From positions 124,001 through 188,000 of the forward strand of contig DIYI01000018.1 in the NCBI GenBank assembly GCA_002428965.1: a stretch of DNA of 64,000 nt, written 5' to 3'. Of the stretch, positions 26,901 to 36,072 are shown piece by piece. A model generated the notes under the pieces. That model ran no database searches and had not been told where the DNA came from. It saw nothing but the letters and a program-made list of their open reading frames with translations. The DNA is from Jejuia sp. UBA6058 (GTDB taxonomy: Bacteria; Bacteroidota; Bacteroidia; Flavobacteriales; Flavobacteriaceae). The number at the start of each line of letters is the position of its first letter. The stretch's first letter is position 1. A program made the translations under genes and the position numbers.

Positions 26901-27356
26901 ATGAAGCGTTTACTAATATTATTAACAATAGCTTGTACTTTTTTTAATTGTAAAGTGAATGAAAAGCCGTTGTTCGTAAATGTCGAAAATATAATAGTTA
27001 AAGAATCTACATCTAAAATGTTAGTGCTATCTGCAGATGCACTTTTTATGAACCCTAATGATATTGGTGGTGAATTGAAGACCGATGCAATTAAGATTTA
27101 TGTAAATGATAATGAGGTAGGTTATGTATCTACAGCATCTTTTAAGGTTCCGGCTAAAAAGGAATTTACTATTCCTTTAACAGCAACTATTCCAGTTGAT
27201 AGTTTAATTATTGGTAAAAATATTGGTGGACTTATTGGAAGTTTATTCAGTCAGAAAATTAAAGTGCAATATAAAGGCGATATTGTTTATAAAACTTTAG
27301 GTTTCTCTTATAGCTATGATGTAGATGAAACCGAAGAAATAAAAATTAAACTATAA
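26901..27356 (+). CDS. LEA14-like (WHy domain) lipoprotein
   Basis: A 151-residue lipoprotein (signal with Cys in FFNCKV near residue 17). The NPNDIGGELKTDAIKIYVND and VPAKKEFTIPLTATI segments match the LEA type 2/WHy beta-sandwich domain. In bacteria such proteins are envelope proteins of unclear function. It lies 3 bases before ribD and may be co-transcribed with it. Confidence 0.72.
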   Translation: MKRLLILLTIACTFFNCKVNEKPLFVNVENIIVKESTSKMLVLSADALFMNPNDIGGELKTDAIKIYVNDNEVGYVSTASFKVPAKKEFTIPLTATIPVDSLIIGKNIGGLIGSLFSQKIKVQYKGDIVYKTLGFSYSYDVDETEEIKIKL

Positions 27357-27359
27357 GGC

Positions 27360-28364
27360 TTGACAGCACACGAACTATATATAAGACGTTGTATAGAAAT
27401 TGGAAATAATGGTTTGGGCTCAACAAGACCAAATCCTATGGTTGGATGTGTTATTGTTGTAAATAACAAAATTATAAGTGAAGGGTTCACAAGCGCCTAT
27501 GGTGGTAGTCATGCAGAGGTGAATGCTATTAAAGATGTTAAGAACAAGAAGCTTTTAAAAAACTCAACATTATATGTAACCTTAGAACCATGTTCGCACC
27601 ATGGTAAAACACCGCCATGTAGCGATTTAATTATTAAATCTGGAATTCCAAAGGTAGTCATTGGGTGTATTGATGATAATGAACAGGTAGCCGGACGCGG
27701 TATTAAAAAGTTAATAGAAGCTGGTGTTGATATTACTGTTGGTGTTTTAGAAGAAGAATGTAAGGCACATTTAAAACGCTTTTTTACATTTCATAATAAA
27801 AAGCGACCATACATTATTTTGAAATGGGCAGAAACTAAAGATGGCTTTATAGCTCCAGCAATTAAAGATGAACAAAAACCAGTTTGGATAACTAATTCTT
27901 ACTCCAGACAATTAGCACATAAATGGCGTGCTGAGGAGCAAGCTATTTTAGTGGGTACTAAAACTGTTTTAGAAGACAACCCTAGTTTAACTGTGAGAGA
28001 TTGGACTGGAAAAAACCCAGTAAGAATAGTAATTGATAGAACAAATAAACTATCTAAAACTTCAAATGTATTTGATACATCAGTTGAAACATTGCTAATA
28101 GAAAATGAGGCTATCAATTTTGATGAACCAATAGCTGCTCAAATTTGTGATGTACTTTTTAACGAAGATATTAATTCCGTTATTATAGAAGGTGGAACAA
28201 AAACACTTCAAACATTTATTGATGAAAATCTTTGGGATGAAGCAAGAGTATTTATTGGAGACCGCTTTTTCAATGAAGGTATCGAAACTCCAAAATTTAA
28301 AGATAGATGTATCTCAGAACAATATATTCAGAACGATGTTTTAAAAATATATGAGAATGATTGA
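27360..28364 (+). CDS. ribD: Bifunctional riboflavin biosynthesis deaminase/reductase
   Basis: A 334-residue enzyme for two early steps of riboflavin synthesis. The deaminase domain has the zinc ligands in GSHAEVNAI and PCSHHGKTPPC; the reductase domain begins near residue 155 and has GGTKTLQTFIDENLWDEARVF. The start is TTG at 27360: there is an in-frame stop six bases earlier and no ATG before the conserved MRR-like helix, so the rare start codon is supported by sequence. Confidence 0.93.
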   Translation: MTAHELYIRRCIEIGNNGLGSTRPNPMVGCVIVVNNKIISEGFTSAYGGSHAEVNAIKDVKNKKLLKNSTLYVTLEPCSHHGKTPPCSDLIIKSGIPKVVIGCIDDNEQVAGRGIKKLIEAGVDITVGVLEEECKAHLKRFFTFHNKKRPYIILKWAETKDGFIAPAIKDEQKPVWITNSYSRQLAHKWRAEEQAILVGTKTVLEDNPSLTVRDWTGKNPVRIVIDRTNKLSKTSNVFDTSVETLLIENEAINFDEPIAAQICDVLFNEDINSVIIEGGTKTLQTFIDENLWDEARVFIGDRFFNEGIETPKFKDRCISEQYIQNDVLKIYEND

Positions 28365-28968
28365 TACCCTAATTTTTGATTTTGGAAATGTGTTTATCAA
28401 TCTTGATATTGAAAATGGGTTTAAAGAGTCTTTAAAAACCTTAGGGATTTCTTTAATTTCTGAAGATATTATTGCGACCAATGAGTTGTATGAAACAGGT
28501 TTTATTACTACAGATGAGTTCATCACATTTTATGCCGAAAAATTTCCTTATTTGAACAGGAATCAACTTGTGGACTTATGGAATATCATATTAAAAGATT
28601 TCCCCAAGCACCGATTAGAATTTCTTAAGGACCTTAAATCTAGTGGAAACTATAGATTAATTCTTCTTAGCAATACCAATGAACTTCATATAGAATGGAT
28701 AAAAGCCAACATTAGCTTTTATGAAGAGTTTAAATCATATTTTGATGCTTTTTATCTCTCTCATGAAATTAATTTAAGAAAGCCAAATAGAGATATTTTT
28801 GAGTTCGTTTTAAATCAACAAAACGCAAAACCAGAACAGTGCTTTTTTATAGATGATAATGCCAATAACATAAAAACTGCAAAACAGCTTAATATCAACA
28901 CATGGCATATTATCCCCTATAAAGAAGATGTTATAAATCTATTCTCTACACAAAAACATCATTTCTAA
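28351..28968 (+). CDS. HAD-like hydrolase, YihX-type
   Basis: A 205-residue HAD-superfamily phosphatase. Motif I is DFGNV (Asp-x-Gly rather than DxD, as in the YihX/glucose-1-phosphatase group), motif II LLSNTN, motif III Lys in LRKPNRDIFEF and motif IV FFIDDNANNI. The start is ATG at 28351 or 28357, both inside the end of ribD. It might be the riboflavin-pathway phosphatase, but that is only inferred from position. Confidence 0.83.
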   Translation: MRMIDTLIFDFGNVFINLDIENGFKESLKTLGISLISEDIIATNELYETGFITTDEFITFYAEKFPYLNRNQLVDLWNIILKDFPKHRLEFLKDLKSSGNYRLILLSNTNELHIEWIKANISFYEEFKSYFDAFYLSHEINLRKPNRDIFEFVLNQQNAKPEQCFFIDDNANNIKTAKQLNINTWHIIPYKEDVINLFSTQKHHF

Positions 28969-28969
28969 T

Positions 28970-29584
28970 TTGAATTTTGAAGATACTTATAAAACTATAG
29001 TTTCGAACTCAGAGCCTATTTTATATAAAGAGAAGAATAGCAAGTTCTTTGGATATGCATTTCATATAACTTCGGAAGAGGCTGTTAAACAAAAATTGGA
29101 ACTTGTTAAAAAAGAGCATCATTCTGCAAGACATTGGTGTTATGCATATCAAATAGGTACGGAAAGCAAATCCTTTAGAGTAAATGATGATGGTGAACCT
29201 AGCAATACTGCTGGTATGCCCATTTATGGGCAAATTCTTTCATCTGATTTAACCAATGTACTAATTATTGTAGTAAGATATTTTGGTGGTGTTAAACTTG
29301 GCGTCGGCGGTTTAATTAAATCTTACAGAACCACTGCGCAACTGTCGATAGAAGCTTCTGAAATTATTGAGAAAACCGTTAATCAAGAATTTGAGATTTC
29401 TTTTGAATATAAAGACATGAATAAAGTAATGCGCATTATCAAAGAGAAAAACCTTGATATTATAAGTCAAAAGCTTGAACTGGCTTGCTCTATTACCATT
29501 TCTGTTAGAAAGCAAATTGCTGATAGGATTTTCGATATCTTTGTGTCTTCTTATGGTATTTCTATTAAAAAAGTAGAAAATTAA
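28970..29584 (+). CDS. IMPACT/YigZ-family protein
   Basis: A 204-residue protein with the IMPACT family signature: SKFFGYAF, HSARHWCYAYQIG, NDDGEPSNTAGMPI and IIVVRYFGGVKLGVGGLIKSY. E. coli YigZ and eukaryotic IMPACT share this domain and are linked to ribosomes or translation control; biochemical activity is unsettled. The start is TTG at 28970, overlapping region of the HAD stop; no suitable ATG exists before the conserved N-terminal segment. Convergent and adjacent to the thioesterase gene (no gap). Confidence 0.85.
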   Translation: MNFEDTYKTIVSNSEPILYKEKNSKFFGYAFHITSEEAVKQKLELVKKEHHSARHWCYAYQIGTESKSFRVNDDGEPSNTAGMPIYGQILSSDLTNVLIIVVRYFGGVKLGVGGLIKSYRTTAQLSIEASEIIEKTVNQEFEISFEYKDMNKVMRIIKEKNLDIISQKLELACSITISVRKQIADRIFDIFVSSYGISIKKVEN

Positions 29585-29980
29585 TTAATCTATTAAATCC
29601 AGAATATATTGGGGCGCTCTTGTAGGTCTGTTAGTTTTCATATCAATAAACACCAAAACTGTACTTGCTGTTGTTAAAATTTCGTCCTTTTCATTTGTGA
29701 TTTCATACTCAAATTCAATCTTTGCGGTAGGCTTATTTTTAAGTTGAGTTTTTACATTAATTAGCTCGTCATAACCAGCTGATTTTTTATAATTTATATT
29801 TAAAGAAACAACTGGCAACATTATTCCTTTTTCTTCCATTTTTTTGTAAGAAATTCCAAGTTTCCTGAGCCACTCAATCCTACCCATTTCCAAGTATAAT
29901 GCGTAATTGCCATGATATACTACACCCATTTGGTCAGTTTCACCGTACCTCACTCTTATTTGTATTTCATCGATTTTCAT
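29585..29980 (-). CDS. Acyl-CoA thioesterase, YbgC/FadM type
   Basis: A 131-residue hot-dog fold thioesterase. The sequence YGETDQMGVVYHGNYALYLEMGR contains the catalytic Asp and the conserved HxNY turn of the 4-hydroxybenzoyl-CoA thioesterase/YbgC family. Full length and cytosolic. Convergent with the IMPACT gene; divergent from dnaA. Confidence 0.86.
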   Translation of the reverse strand: MKIDEIQIRVRYGETDQMGVVYHGNYALYLEMGRIEWLRKLGISYKKMEEKGIMLPVVSLNINYKKSAGYDELINVKTQLKNKPTAKIEFEYEITNEKDEILTTASTVLVFIDMKTNRPTRAPQYILDLID

Positions 29981-30110
29981 GACTTTATTTAAATATTTTT
30001 TTGTAGCTTCGGCTAGCCGCTAAACATGAGGAAAAAATTCTTAAAATTCAACCTATTTTCATTTTTTTTTTTAGAATTTTGTTCACATATTTGCCAAAGA
30101 CTAAAGGGGG

Positions 30111-30140
30111 AATTTAAGAAGATGTTCTTCTTCTTAAATT
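30111..30140 (+). promoter_or_regulatory. 12-base-pair hairpin in the dnaA leader
   Basis: Perfect 12-base inverted repeat AATTTAAGAAGA (30111-30122) and TCTTCTTAAATT (30129-30140) with a 6-base loop, ending 34 bases before the dnaA ATG. No U tract follows, so it is not a normal terminator. It could be an operator or an RNA structure controlling dnaA. Confidence 0.5.
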
Positions 30141-30174
30141 AATATTAACTAACCAAAACCAAATAATTTACTAG

Positions 30175-31602
30175 ATGAGTAGGACTGCGCAATCGGTATG
30201 GCACAATTGTCTTAATTTCATAAAAGATAATATCCAGCCGCAGGCATACAAGACTTGGTTCGAGCCTATTGTAGCAGTAAAGCTTCAAGACAATGCCTTA
30301 AGCATTCAAGTTCCTAGTAAATTTTTTTATGAATGGTTAGAAGAGCATTATGTTAAAATTTTAAAAGTTGCACTTACCAAAGAGTTAGGCGAAACGGCTA
30401 AACTGGTTTACATCATTAAGATGGAAAACACTTATGGTAACAAACAACCTTTTACGGAAAAAATTCCTAGTTCTAATAGAACACCAGTAAAGTCTCAAGA
30501 AGTAGATATTCCGCTTAATAATAAAAGTCCAGAATTAAAGAATCCTTTTGTTATTCCTGGTATTAGAAATGTTAAGATTGAATCTCAACTTAATCCTAAT
30601 TATAGTTTTGAAAACTTTTTAGAAGGAGACTCCAATAGATTAGCAAGAAGTGCTGGGTTAGCTGTTGCAGCAAAACCTGGTGGCACTTCGTTCAATCCGT
30701 TGCTTATTTTTGGTGGTGTTGGTTTAGGTAAAACGCATCTAGCACATGCCATTGGTGTTGATATTAAAGATAAGTATCCAGAAAAAACAGTACTTTATAT
30801 TTCTGCTGAAAAATTTACGCAACAATATATAGATTCTGTAAAAAAGAATAACCGTAATGATTTTATCCACTTCTATCAAATTATAGATGTATTGATAATT
30901 GATGATGTGCAGTTCTTATCAGGAAAATCAGGCACTCAGGATGTATTCTTCCATATCTTTAACCATTTACATCAAAATGGAAAGCAGGTAATTTTAACCA
31001 GTGACAAAGCACCTGTTGACATGCAAGATATTGAGCAGCGTTTGTTGTCTCGTTTTAAATGGGGGCTTTCTGCAGAATTACAACATCCAGATTTTGAAAC
31101 TCGCGTATCTATATTAAAAAACAAATTGTATCGTGATGGTGTTGAAATGCCAGAAGATATAATAGATTATGTTGCTAAAAATATTAAAACCAACGTAAGA
31201 GAACTTGAAGGCGCCATTATTTCTTTAATTGCCCAGTCTTCTTTCAACAGAAAAGAGATTACGCTGGATTTAGCGAAACAAATCGTTGAGAAGTTTGTTA
31301 AAAATACAAAACGCGAAGTTTCAATAGATTACATACAAAAGGTGGTTTCAGACTATTTCCAGATGGATGTAGATACACTTCAATCTAAAACAAGAAAACG
31401 TCATATTGTACAAGCCAGACAATTAGCCATGTTTTTTGCTAAAAAGATGACGAAAGCGTCATTAGCGAGTATTGGTTCTCAAATTGGAAAGCGAGATCAT
31501 GCCACGGTACTTCATGCCTGTAAAACCGTAGATAACTTATCTTCTACTGATAAGCAGTTTAGAAAATACGTTGAGGATATTTCTAAAAAACTTTCTGTAT
31601 AA
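30175..31602 (+). CDS. dnaA: Chromosomal replication initiator DnaA
   Basis: A 475-residue AAA+ protein that opens the replication origin. Domain I (residues 1-80), a linker, AAA+ domain with Walker A GGVGLGKTHLAH and Walker B LIIDDVQFL, and domain IV with the DnaA-box reading helix RKRHIVQARQLAM ... GKRDHATVLHACK. Normal length. dnaN does not follow, and no DnaA boxes are seen in the 194-base upstream gap, so the origin is probably not immediately here. A low-molecular-weight phosphatase gene follows without a gap. Confidence 0.96.
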   Translation: MSRTAQSVWHNCLNFIKDNIQPQAYKTWFEPIVAVKLQDNALSIQVPSKFFYEWLEEHYVKILKVALTKELGETAKLVYIIKMENTYGNKQPFTEKIPSSNRTPVKSQEVDIPLNNKSPELKNPFVIPGIRNVKIESQLNPNYSFENFLEGDSNRLARSAGLAVAAKPGGTSFNPLLIFGGVGLGKTHLAHAIGVDIKDKYPEKTVLYISAEKFTQQYIDSVKKNNRNDFIHFYQIIDVLIIDDVQFLSGKSGTQDVFFHIFNHLHQNGKQVILTSDKAPVDMQDIEQRLLSRFKWGLSAELQHPDFETRVSILKNKLYRDGVEMPEDIIDYVAKNIKTNVRELEGAIISLIAQSSFNRKEITLDLAKQIVEKFVKNTKREVSIDYIQKVVSDYFQMDVDTLQSKTRKRHIVQARQLAMFFAKKMTKASLASIGSQIGKRDHATVLHACKTVDNLSSTDKQFRKYVEDISKKLSV

Positions 31603-32058
31603 ATGACTAAAATTCTAATGGTTTGTTTAGGCAATATTTGTCGCTCGCCATTAGCTGAAGGTATTTTAAGAGCTAAATTACCAGAAAAGGACTTTTTTAT
31701 TGATTCTGCAGGAACTGCTACTTATCATATTGGTAGTGACCCAGATAGCAGATCTATTGCGGTGGCCAATAAATATAATATTGATATCACCCATTTACGA
31801 GGTCGACAATTTATTCAGCAGGATTTTGATGAATTTGATTTAATTTATGCGATGGACTCTTCTAACTTAAGGCATATTTTAAATTTGGCCAGAAATAAAG
31901 AAGACGAGGCAAAAGTGAAGTTAATTTTAAATGAATTAACGCCCAATGAAGATTTAAGCGTTCCTGATCCGTATTACGGCGGAGATCAAGGTTTTGAAAA
32001 TGTGTATCAGATGTTAGACGCTTCTTGCGAAGTGATTGCAAACAAATTATTACCCTAG
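31603..32058 (+). CDS. Low-molecular-weight protein tyrosine phosphatase
   Basis: A 151-residue phosphatase with the CX5R active-site loop CLGNICRS at the N-terminus and the general-acid Asp in PDPYYGG. Full length. Its ATG directly follows the dnaA stop, so it is probably co-transcribed. In bacteria these enzymes counter tyrosine kinases of polysaccharide export, though none is nearby. Confidence 0.9.
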   Translation: MTKILMVCLGNICRSPLAEGILRAKLPEKDFFIDSAGTATYHIGSDPDSRSIAVANKYNIDITHLRGRQFIQQDFDEFDLIYAMDSSNLRHILNLARNKEDEAKVKLILNELTPNEDLSVPDPYYGGDQGFENVYQMLDASCEVIANKLLP

Positions 32059-32094
32059 TTTTTTTACTTTAGAAGTTCAAAATTATAGTTATTT

Positions 32095-32811
32095 ATGAAG
32101 GCTGCTATTGGTAAATTATATTTGATACCAACTACACTTGGAGAGAATCCACCGCTAGAGGTGTTGCCAATTTCGGTTAAAAAAGTTATTGAAGACACAA
32201 ATACATTCATTGTTGAAAATGAAAAGACAGCTAGACGATTTATCAAGAAGATAAGCCCTAAAAAATCACAACCTGCGCTAGAACTGTTCTTGCTTAATAA
32301 GTTTACGCAGTCGATAGAGTTACCCGAATATTTAGAACCATGTTTAAAAGGCCATAACGTAGGGTTGTTATCTGAGGCAGGGTGCCCAGGAGTTGCAGAT
32401 CCAGGGGCTGATGTTGTGAAATTAGCTCATGATAAAGACATTCAAGTGGTGCCGCTTGTTGGTCCGTCCTCTATACTACTTGCTATTATGAGCTCGGGAT
32501 TGAATGGACAAAGTTTTACATTTAATGGTTATCTTCCAATTGACAAAAATGAACGCAAAAAAGAACTTAAACGGTTAGAACGTCTATCTTTTGAGAAAAA
32601 CCAATCTCAAATTTTTATTGAAACACCTTACAGAAACGACAAACTTTTAATGGATATATGCAATACAGTTTCTTCTGAAACATATGTATGTGTTGCATCT
32701 GATCTTACACTTCCTTCCGAGTATATAAAAACATTACCTGCAAAGATTTGGGCACAAAAAAAAGTAGTCCTTCATAAAAGGCCTACTATTTTTATAATTC
32801 ACAAAATATAA
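32095..32811 (+). CDS. SAM-dependent tetrapyrrole-methylase family protein, RsmI-like
   Basis: A 238-residue methyltransferase of the tetrapyrrole methylase fold. Marks are LYLIPTTLGE near the start, the SEAGCPGVADPGADVV loop that binds SAM, PLVGPSSILLAIMSSG and QIFIETPYRN. These are RsmI features (16S rRNA C1402 2'-O-methylation), but this is the shorter Bacteroidota form, so the exact target is uncertain. A hairpin followed by U residues is embedded in its last codons (32763-32792). Confidence 0.82.
   Translation: MKAAIGKLYLIPTTLGENPPLEVLPISVKKVIEDTNTFIVENEKTARRFIKKISPKKSQPALELFLLNKFTQSIELPEYLEPCLKGHNVGLLSEAGCPGVADPGADVVKLAHDKDIQVVPLVGPSSILLAIMSSGLNGQSFTFNGYLPIDKNERKKELKRLERLSFEKNQSQIFIETPYRNDKLLMDICNTVSSETYVCVASDLTLPSEYIKTLPAKIWAQKKVVLHKRPTIFIIHKI
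32763..32792 (+). terminator. Terminator-like hairpin inside the 3' end of the RsmI-like gene
   Basis: Inverted repeat AGTAGTCCTT / AAGGCCTACT (32763-32772 and 32778-32787, one mismatch, 5-base loop) followed by ATTTTT. It ends about 20 bases before the stop codon, so the terminator and the coding sequence overlap. Confidence 0.5.
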
Positions 32812-32815
32812 AATC

Positions 32816-33478
32816 TTAAATAGAATTTACTTTCGCTTTTTTATTCGCTTTTAAAGAAGACATATCATATCCAGAAAACTTCTTAATGTAGTTTTCAACT
32901 GTGGTGCCATAACCATCTGCAAAATTATCTAATCCGTAGCTTCTCAAATACTTTTTTACGCTACCAGCACCTGCAAGATGCGCAGCAGCTAAAATTCCAG
33001 ATTCGGTAATTACAACACCATTAATTCGTTTTCCTACGAAATTATTGATGTCTCGTCTTAAAATCCATTTATTTCTTTGGGCATTAGCCACAAAAGCTTT
33101 CTCTTGAAGCTTGGGGTTGTTCAAAAACTGTTGAACATTTTTAATACCAATTAATCTAAGTGTTTCCTTACCAAATTGATATTTACCTAAATAACCGTAA
33201 GAGTTAATTATAGCATAATCTCCCCCAGATTCTTTGAAAGCCAAGGCTTCTTTAAAACCAACGAATGATTTCCCCAAGTACGGTGAAAACCTTTCGTATC
33301 CGTCATTTGATGTTTTAGCATTGTCCCTAATGCTAGCATCTGGCTTTACAGTGTAATTTAACACTAAGCCTTCGGTTGAATACCTACCTAAATCTATCGT
33401 TTTAGTTTCAACAAACGATAATCTTACTAGTGCACATATTGTAAGTATCAATGAAAAACTTGCAATATTTTTTAGCAT
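32816..33478 (-). CDS. Exported lysozyme/transglycosylase-like protein
   Basis: A 220-residue protein with an N-terminal membrane/signal segment. The ALAFKESGGDYAIINSYGYLGKYQFG stretch contains the catalytic Glu (KESGGD) and the GxxQF turn of lysozyme-like SLT domains, and LAAAHLAGAGSVKKYL matches the end of that fold. No LysM domain is present. Likely acts on peptidoglycan in the periplasm. A full promoter is upstream at 33537-33566. Confidence 0.7.
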   Translation of the reverse strand: MLKNIASFSLILTICALVRLSFVETKTIDLGRYSTEGLVLNYTVKPDASIRDNAKTSNDGYERFSPYLGKSFVGFKEALAFKESGGDYAIINSYGYLGKYQFGKETLRLIGIKNVQQFLNNPKLQEKAFVANAQRNKWILRRDINNFVGKRINGVVITESGILAAAHLAGAGSVKKYLRSYGLDNFADGYGTTVENYIKKFSGYDMSSLKANKKAKVNSI

Positions 33479-33536
33479 AATGTTTAAATTTCTTCAGCAA
33501 ATTTACTGTGTAAGTCTGCTTGAAAATTTGAGCGTG

Positions 33537-33566
33537 CAAAATTACACATTCTTTTAATTATATCAA
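33537..33566 (-). promoter_or_regulatory. Promoter of the lysozyme-like gene
   Basis: On the minus strand TTG (33566-33564), 19-base spacer, TAATTTTG (33544-33537): a full match to the Bacteroidota TTG-N19-TAnnTTTG pattern, giving a leader of about 50 bases. Confidence 0.65.
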
Positions 33567-33589
33567 AATAACTCGTTTAAGTGCAATTT

Positions 33590-34498
33590 TTAATAATGCA
33601 ATAGATGAAATACAGCCCCATTTTTATTAAATTCTAAGGTGGGAAATGGTATTTTTATCATATTAAAAATGTTAAAAATTGACTTTAACAGTGCCGATTT
33701 CGTTCTTAGGTTTAACAAATTTACATCTAAACTTAAATAAAACTGTCTAAACCTTGGAATAGTTGTTAACATTTGATTGTCAGTAACTTTAGACCCAGAC
33801 AACATCCCTTCACCACCATAGCCTAAAGCGATATTCAGCCATTTAGGAATTTTACTTTCCTTAAAAAATGAATGCAGATTAAAACTTAGCCAATAGGTTT
33901 GCCCATTGTAGTCTTTCAGAATCTCCTCTGAGAAAGAACTTCCCAGTTTATCTGGATTCAGTTCGGCATATTTTGAAGGTATAAAACCGAACTTTACGTC
34001 AATTCTCTGTTCATTCCACAATAATTCTTGAGAAATATAGATGCCAGTTCCAAGAGCATTGGCACCAACATCTCCCCAAGAAAAACCCCATTCGCTTGAG
34101 AATCCATCAAGCACTTCAACCGCTGTTAAAAAACCAAAACCAAATGTTGCCCCATAAATAAGTTCATCTTTTTTACTTACTCCACTCCAGTTTAAAAGGT
34201 TCGCTCCATGTTTTCCAAGTTGGTAAGATGTAAATACATGACCAAACTTATCCATCTGTAACCACTGGTTATTGTCATTTGTTGTATGAAACTTAGAACG
34301 TTCAAAATCGGCATACCAAATTTGATTAAGCCCGATTAGAGTAGCAGTTGATAATGCAATTTCAGATATAATAACTGTATTCCTTCTCTTTTCATTCAAG
34401 GTGTCACTTGGTTTAAGAAAATCATTTAATGTAGATTGAGAAGATACACAACAAGTTACACAAAGCAATATTATAATATTAAACCTTGCTCTCAACAT
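33590..34498 (-). CDS. DUF2279 (YfiM-like) exported protein
   Basis: A 302-residue protein with a signal peptide (residues 1-20). The MDKFGHVFTSYQLGKHGANLL, YGATFGFGFLTAVEVLDGFSSEWGFSWGD and DVGANALGT segments are the hallmarks of the DUF2279 family of outer-membrane or periplasmic proteins. The second half looks beta-strand rich. Function unknown. It follows mltG by 3 bases and is probably its operon partner. Confidence 0.75.
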   Translation of the reverse strand: MLRARFNIIILLCVTCCVSSQSTLNDFLKPSDTLNEKRRNTVIISEIALSTATLIGLNQIWYADFERSKFHTTNDNNQWLQMDKFGHVFTSYQLGKHGANLLNWSGVSKKDELIYGATFGFGFLTAVEVLDGFSSEWGFSWGDVGANALGTGIYISQELLWNEQRIDVKFGFIPSKYAELNPDKLGSSFSEEILKDYNGQTYWLSFNLHSFFKESKIPKWLNIALGYGGEGMLSGSKVTDNQMLTTIPRFRQFYLSLDVNLLNLRTKSALLKSIFNIFNMIKIPFPTLEFNKNGAVFHLLHY

Positions 34499-34501
34499 GC
34501 A

Positions 34502-35545
34502 CTATTTTCTTATACCTTTAGAATTTAAATAGTTGTGATAAGCTCGTGCGTTCACATTGTGCTGAGCTATTGACTTAGCGAACTTATGATAACCTATGCG
34601 TTTTGGATCTGCACACATAAATATGTATTTGTGCTTTTCACAATTTAAAACGGCTTTAACTGCGGACAAATCTGGCATACAAATTGGTCCTGGCGGTAAC
34701 CCTAAATTTTTATAAGTATTATAAGGAGATTCTATTTCTTTATGAACGTTTAAAACTCTTCTAATGATAGTGTTTTTATATTCAGGAAGTTTGTATGCTG
34801 CAAATTTAAGTGTTGGATCTGAATCTAAAGGCATTCCCAACTTTAACCTATTTATATACAAACCAGCAACTCTAGGCTGTTCTTTTGAAGCTTTCGACTC
34901 TTCATAAACTAAGGAAGCCAATGTCATGACTTGTATTTCATTTAGGCCAATATCATTTGCCTTCTTCAAACGACTTTTATTCCAAAAACTTTTATATTCC
35001 TTAAGCATGCGGTCTCTAAAAGATTCTGCACTTGTATTCCAATATAATTCGTAGCTATTTGGAAGATACATTGCTAAAGTGGTTTCGGATTTAAAACCAT
35101 TACTATTCAAAAAATTTGAATTAGACATTGCTTCTAATAATGACACACTATCTGCTTCAATTTGATTGGCAATTCGTCCTGCCAATTTTTCTAAAGAGTT
35201 TAGATTATTGAAAGATACCTTTACTGGAATATTATTACTTCTAATAGAATTAATAATATCATTATTATTCATTCCTTTTTTTATAGCATATTTCCCAGAC
35301 TTGATATTGGATGTGTACTTTTTTTGTTCAGCCAAAACATCAAAGGATTCAATATCCTTTAAAAGAGGTTCCAACTGGGCTCTAACAACACTGTAATCAT
35401 CGGTAGATTTTATATAAATATAAGCTTCTTCATTATTAAAATTGGTATTAGGAGCCAACATTGCATTATAGATGTAATATGCAAATAAACCTGCCACAAC
35501 AAGCCCTAAAATAGCTATAGTCCAAAGTATTTTTTTAATGTACAT
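34502..35545 (-). CDS. mltG: Endolytic transglycosylase MltG
   Basis: A 347-residue inner-membrane enzyme that cuts nascent glycan strands of peptidoglycan. One membrane helix (residues 7-27), then the YceG domain with the catalytic Glu region ASLVYEESKASKEQPRVAGLYINRL and the downstream SPYNTYKNLGLPPGPI motif. Normal length. Its ATG overlaps the stop of the acetyltransferase gene by one base; dapF, an enzyme for the peptidoglycan precursor diaminopimelate, is upstream in the same run. Confidence 0.92.
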   Translation of the reverse strand: MYIKKILWTIAILGLVVAGLFAYYIYNAMLAPNTNFNNEEAYIYIKSTDDYSVVRAQLEPLLKDIESFDVLAEQKKYTSNIKSGKYAIKKGMNNNDIINSIRSNNIPVKVSFNNLNSLEKLAGRIANQIEADSVSLLEAMSNSNFLNSNGFKSETTLAMYLPNSYELYWNTSAESFRDRMLKEYKSFWNKSRLKKANDIGLNEIQVMTLASLVYEESKASKEQPRVAGLYINRLKLGMPLDSDPTLKFAAYKLPEYKNTIIRRVLNVHKEIESPYNTYKNLGLPPGPICMPDLSAVKAVLNCEKHKYIFMCADPKRIGYHKFAKSIAQHNVNARAYHNYLNSKGIRK

Positions 35546-36069
35546 TAGTTATTGATGAGTTGAAATAAATATTCATTACTGTAATTGCCTTTATCAACAT
35601 TCCAATCTTTTTTTAGTCCAACTTTTTTAAAGCCATTGTTTTCAAAAAGTTGAATACTTAATTTATTGTGCTCCGAAATGTTACAGTATAATTGATGTAG
35701 TCCTAAATGCGTAAAACTATAATTTATTAACAGCTTCAGTGCTTCGCTACCATAGCCCTTTGCTCGATTGTTATCATCTTTAATTACAACTCCCACTCCA
35801 GCTCTTTTATTTTTAAAATCAAAATCAAACAAATCAATCAAACCTAGTGTTATATTCTTTTTACTAACTATAACTAATCGCAATTGTTTGACTTCAAAAA
35901 TATCTTTTAAGGCATTCTCCAAATATTGCTTAATAGCATATCTAGAAAATGGCACTTGAGTATTACTTAATTCCCAAATGTTTTCATCATTTTCAACCTC
36001 AAAAACAAAATCCAAATCTTCTGGCTCCAAAGCTCTAAGGTTAATATGTTGCCCTTTTAAAGTTTGCAT
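35545..36069 (-). CDS. GNAT-family N-acetyltransferase, RimJ/RimL-like
   Basis: A 174-residue acetyltransferase. LRALEPEDLDFVFEVENDENIW at the start and RAKGYGSEALKLLINYSF (acetyl-CoA loop) and HNKLSIQLFENNGFKKVG near the end match the RimJ/RimL/SpeG-like branch. Placed between dapF (3-base gap) and mltG (1-base overlap), so it is probably part of the dapF-mltG operon. Substrate unknown. Confidence 0.84.
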   Translation of the reverse strand: MQTLKGQHINLRALEPEDLDFVFEVENDENIWELSNTQVPFSRYAIKQYLENALKDIFEVKQLRLVIVSKKNITLGLIDLFDFDFKNKRAGVGVVIKDDNNRAKGYGSEALKLLINYSFTHLGLHQLYCNISEHNKLSIQLFENNGFKKVGLKKDWNVDKGNYSNEYLFQLINN

Positions 36070-36072
36070 AAT

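Noticed and set aside
29981..30174. Possible replication origin next to dnaA
   Set aside because: No DnaA boxes of the TTATCCACA kind and no AT-rich unwinding repeats were found, and dnaN is not adjacent.
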